This document shows positions 5,972-6,624 of a stretch of DNA of 6,624 nucleotides, piece after piece. The stretch's first letter is position 1; each line of letters opens with the position of its first letter. A program made the position numbers and the translations under genes. Source of the stretch: JBEVEP01 sp040512755 (lineage in GTDB: Bacteria > Pseudomonadota > Alphaproteobacteria > Rhizobiales > Rhizobiaceae); assembly GCA_040512755.1 (NCBI GenBank), contig JBEVEP010000080.1:1-6624 (forward strand), given 5' to 3'. Below the pieces are notes generated by a model. It searched no databases, was not told the origin of the DNA, and worked only from the letters and a program-made list of their open reading frames with translations.

Positions 5972-6130
5972 ATGAAATTATTGAACTATCTGCGCGTGCT
6001 GGTCCGGGCAGCGATCGACTGGACGGAAACCGAGGACAGCGTGTCCCCAAGATCGCTTGTGTTGCCGCGCAACGAGGCGCTGAAACTCGTCCGGCGCAGC
6101 CAAAGCAGGAAACTGGTAAGGCTCTTCTGA
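5972..6130 (+). CDS. Possible 52-aa basic hypothetical protein
   Basis: ATG 5972 is preceded by GGAGAG with five bases spacing, a fair ribosome binding site. The product starts MKLLNYLRVLVRAAIDWTET, forming an amphipathic helix, and ends in a basic segment rich in arginine and lysine (RRSQSRKLVRLF). It overlaps by one base the stop codon of a 24-codon ORF starting at 5898 (TGATG arrangement), which may hint at translational coupling. No family was recognised. It could be a real small protein or a chance ORF in a gene-poor stretch; the opposite strand is also open here. Confidence 0.35.
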   Translation: MKLLNYLRVLVRAAIDWTETEDSVSPRSLVLPRNEALKLVRRSQSRKLVRLF

Positions 6131-6477
6131 GGCAAGCCGCGATCCAGATCGCTGCCATGCGTTTGCGCATCCGCAAGCGCGACGGGCTGCCGAGCGCGCT
6201 TGGACGAACATCCTGCCGATTTATCGGTCATCCTGAAGCACACGTCTGAGTTTGCGGCCTTAGATGTCGTCGCGGTCGACCCATCCCTTCGAAAGCCTGA
6301 TTGGCATTGGGGAGGGACGGGTGCTTAGCCGCAGCCCGATACTGAAATCCGCAAACATTGCAGCGTACCCAGCTAAAGGCGAAACCTTGGGCCGAACGAA
6401 TGGCAATCCGTGGTAGATTGGGATAGGCGAAGCGCCTGGGCGTTTCTCGCACAGCGGAAATCATCGGAGTTAAGAGC
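6131..6477. other. Gap of about 350 bases, upstream region of the gene at 6478
   Basis: No supported gene was seen. Open frames on the + strand (to 6249) and - strand (6228-6464) have no recognisable domain or good ribosome binding site. A short perfect hairpin, AGGCG-AAG-CGCCT, sits at 6425-6437, about 40 bases before the GTG at 6478; it lacks a following T run, so it is not a clear terminator. No GGAAC-N16-CGTT promoter was found here. Confidence 0.55.
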
Positions 6478-6624
6478 GTGGCGAAGGCATCGAAGCTAAT
6501 TTACGCCAGTTCGAACGGGGACCAGTGGTTTCTGGCGCGTGACGTTGAAAGCGGACAGGTGCTCGTCCGACATATCCCGAACCCTGCGTCTGGCGGCGAC
6601 TCCATTCACATGGAGATCGATGCA
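6478..6624 (+). CDS. Small conserved hypothetical protein, 3' end beyond the window
   Basis: The frame starts at GTG 6478, with GGAG eight bases upstream, and stays open for 49 codons to the window end. The product begins MAKASKLIYASSNGDQWFLA, followed by GQVLVRHIPNPASGGDSIHM and EIDA. The pattern S-SNGD-x-WFL-x-RD ... V-x-VRH-x-PN-x-x-SGG matches a family of short (about 70-90 aa) rhizobial proteins of unknown function that I recall in Bradyrhizobium and Mesorhizobium. The beta-rich look suggests a small sheet-forming domain. The reading is strong because codon use is GC-ending and the motif is conserved; function cannot be assigned. The C-terminus is missing only because the window ends. 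Confidence 0.75.
   Translation, partial: MAKASKLIYASSNGDQWFLARDVESGQVLVRHIPNPASGGDSIHMEIDA

Noticed and set aside
5229..6176. A 315-codon open frame on the - strand over the end of the second kinase and the gap after it
   Set aside because: Its first part is antisense to conserved HWE motifs and the remainder is rich in arginine, serine and cysteine without any domain.
5800..6249. A 149-codon open frame on the + strand in the gene-poor stretch
   Set aside because: No ribosome binding site or recognisable domain, and an arginine-rich composition that suggests chance.

Overview
The window looks like chromosomal or accessory DNA from an alphaproteobacterium of the Hyphomicrobiales (Rhizobium, Mesorhizobium or Bradyrhizobium type). 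The reasons are the fairly high GC content with GC-rich third codon positions, two HWE-family sensor histidine kinases, a DUF3606 protein, and a perfect GGAAC-N16-CGTT promoter of the kind read by EcfG general-stress sigma factors. No tRNA, rRNA, CRISPR array or intact mobile element was seen.

Layout. Positions 1-470 hold no intact strong gene. On the + strand about 182-333 there is a frame-disrupted remnant resembling the helical region of rhizobial ParB-like proteins, and on the - strand 353-460 a weak 35-codon ORF. Three small - strand genes follow: a DUF3606 protein (472-657), a 60-aa acidic protein resembling the ribosome modulation factor (Rmf/CrpP) family (851-1033), and a 188-aa general-stress-17M-like glycine-rich protein (1275-1841). 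Divergent from these, on the + strand, are two HWE histidine kinases in tandem: a soluble PAS-PAS-HWE kinase (2007-3422) and a membrane-bound kinase with a periplasmic sensor region, PAS and HWE domain (3619-5589). The true N-terminus of the second kinase seems to lie upstream in another frame, which suggests a one-base frameshift near 3558. Positions 5590-6477 are largely without convincing genes, apart from a possible 52-aa ORF at 5972-6130. A small hypothetical gene starts at 6478 and runs off the window end.

How it may work together (inference). HWE and HisKA_2 kinases are known in this group to feed the PhyR-NepR-EcfG general stress response. One of the divergent small genes has a textbook EcfG promoter, and the other two look like stress-regulon products. 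The locus may therefore pair stress sensors with stress-regulon outputs. No response regulator, NepR or EcfG gene lies in the window, so the link rests on promoter match and family knowledge only.
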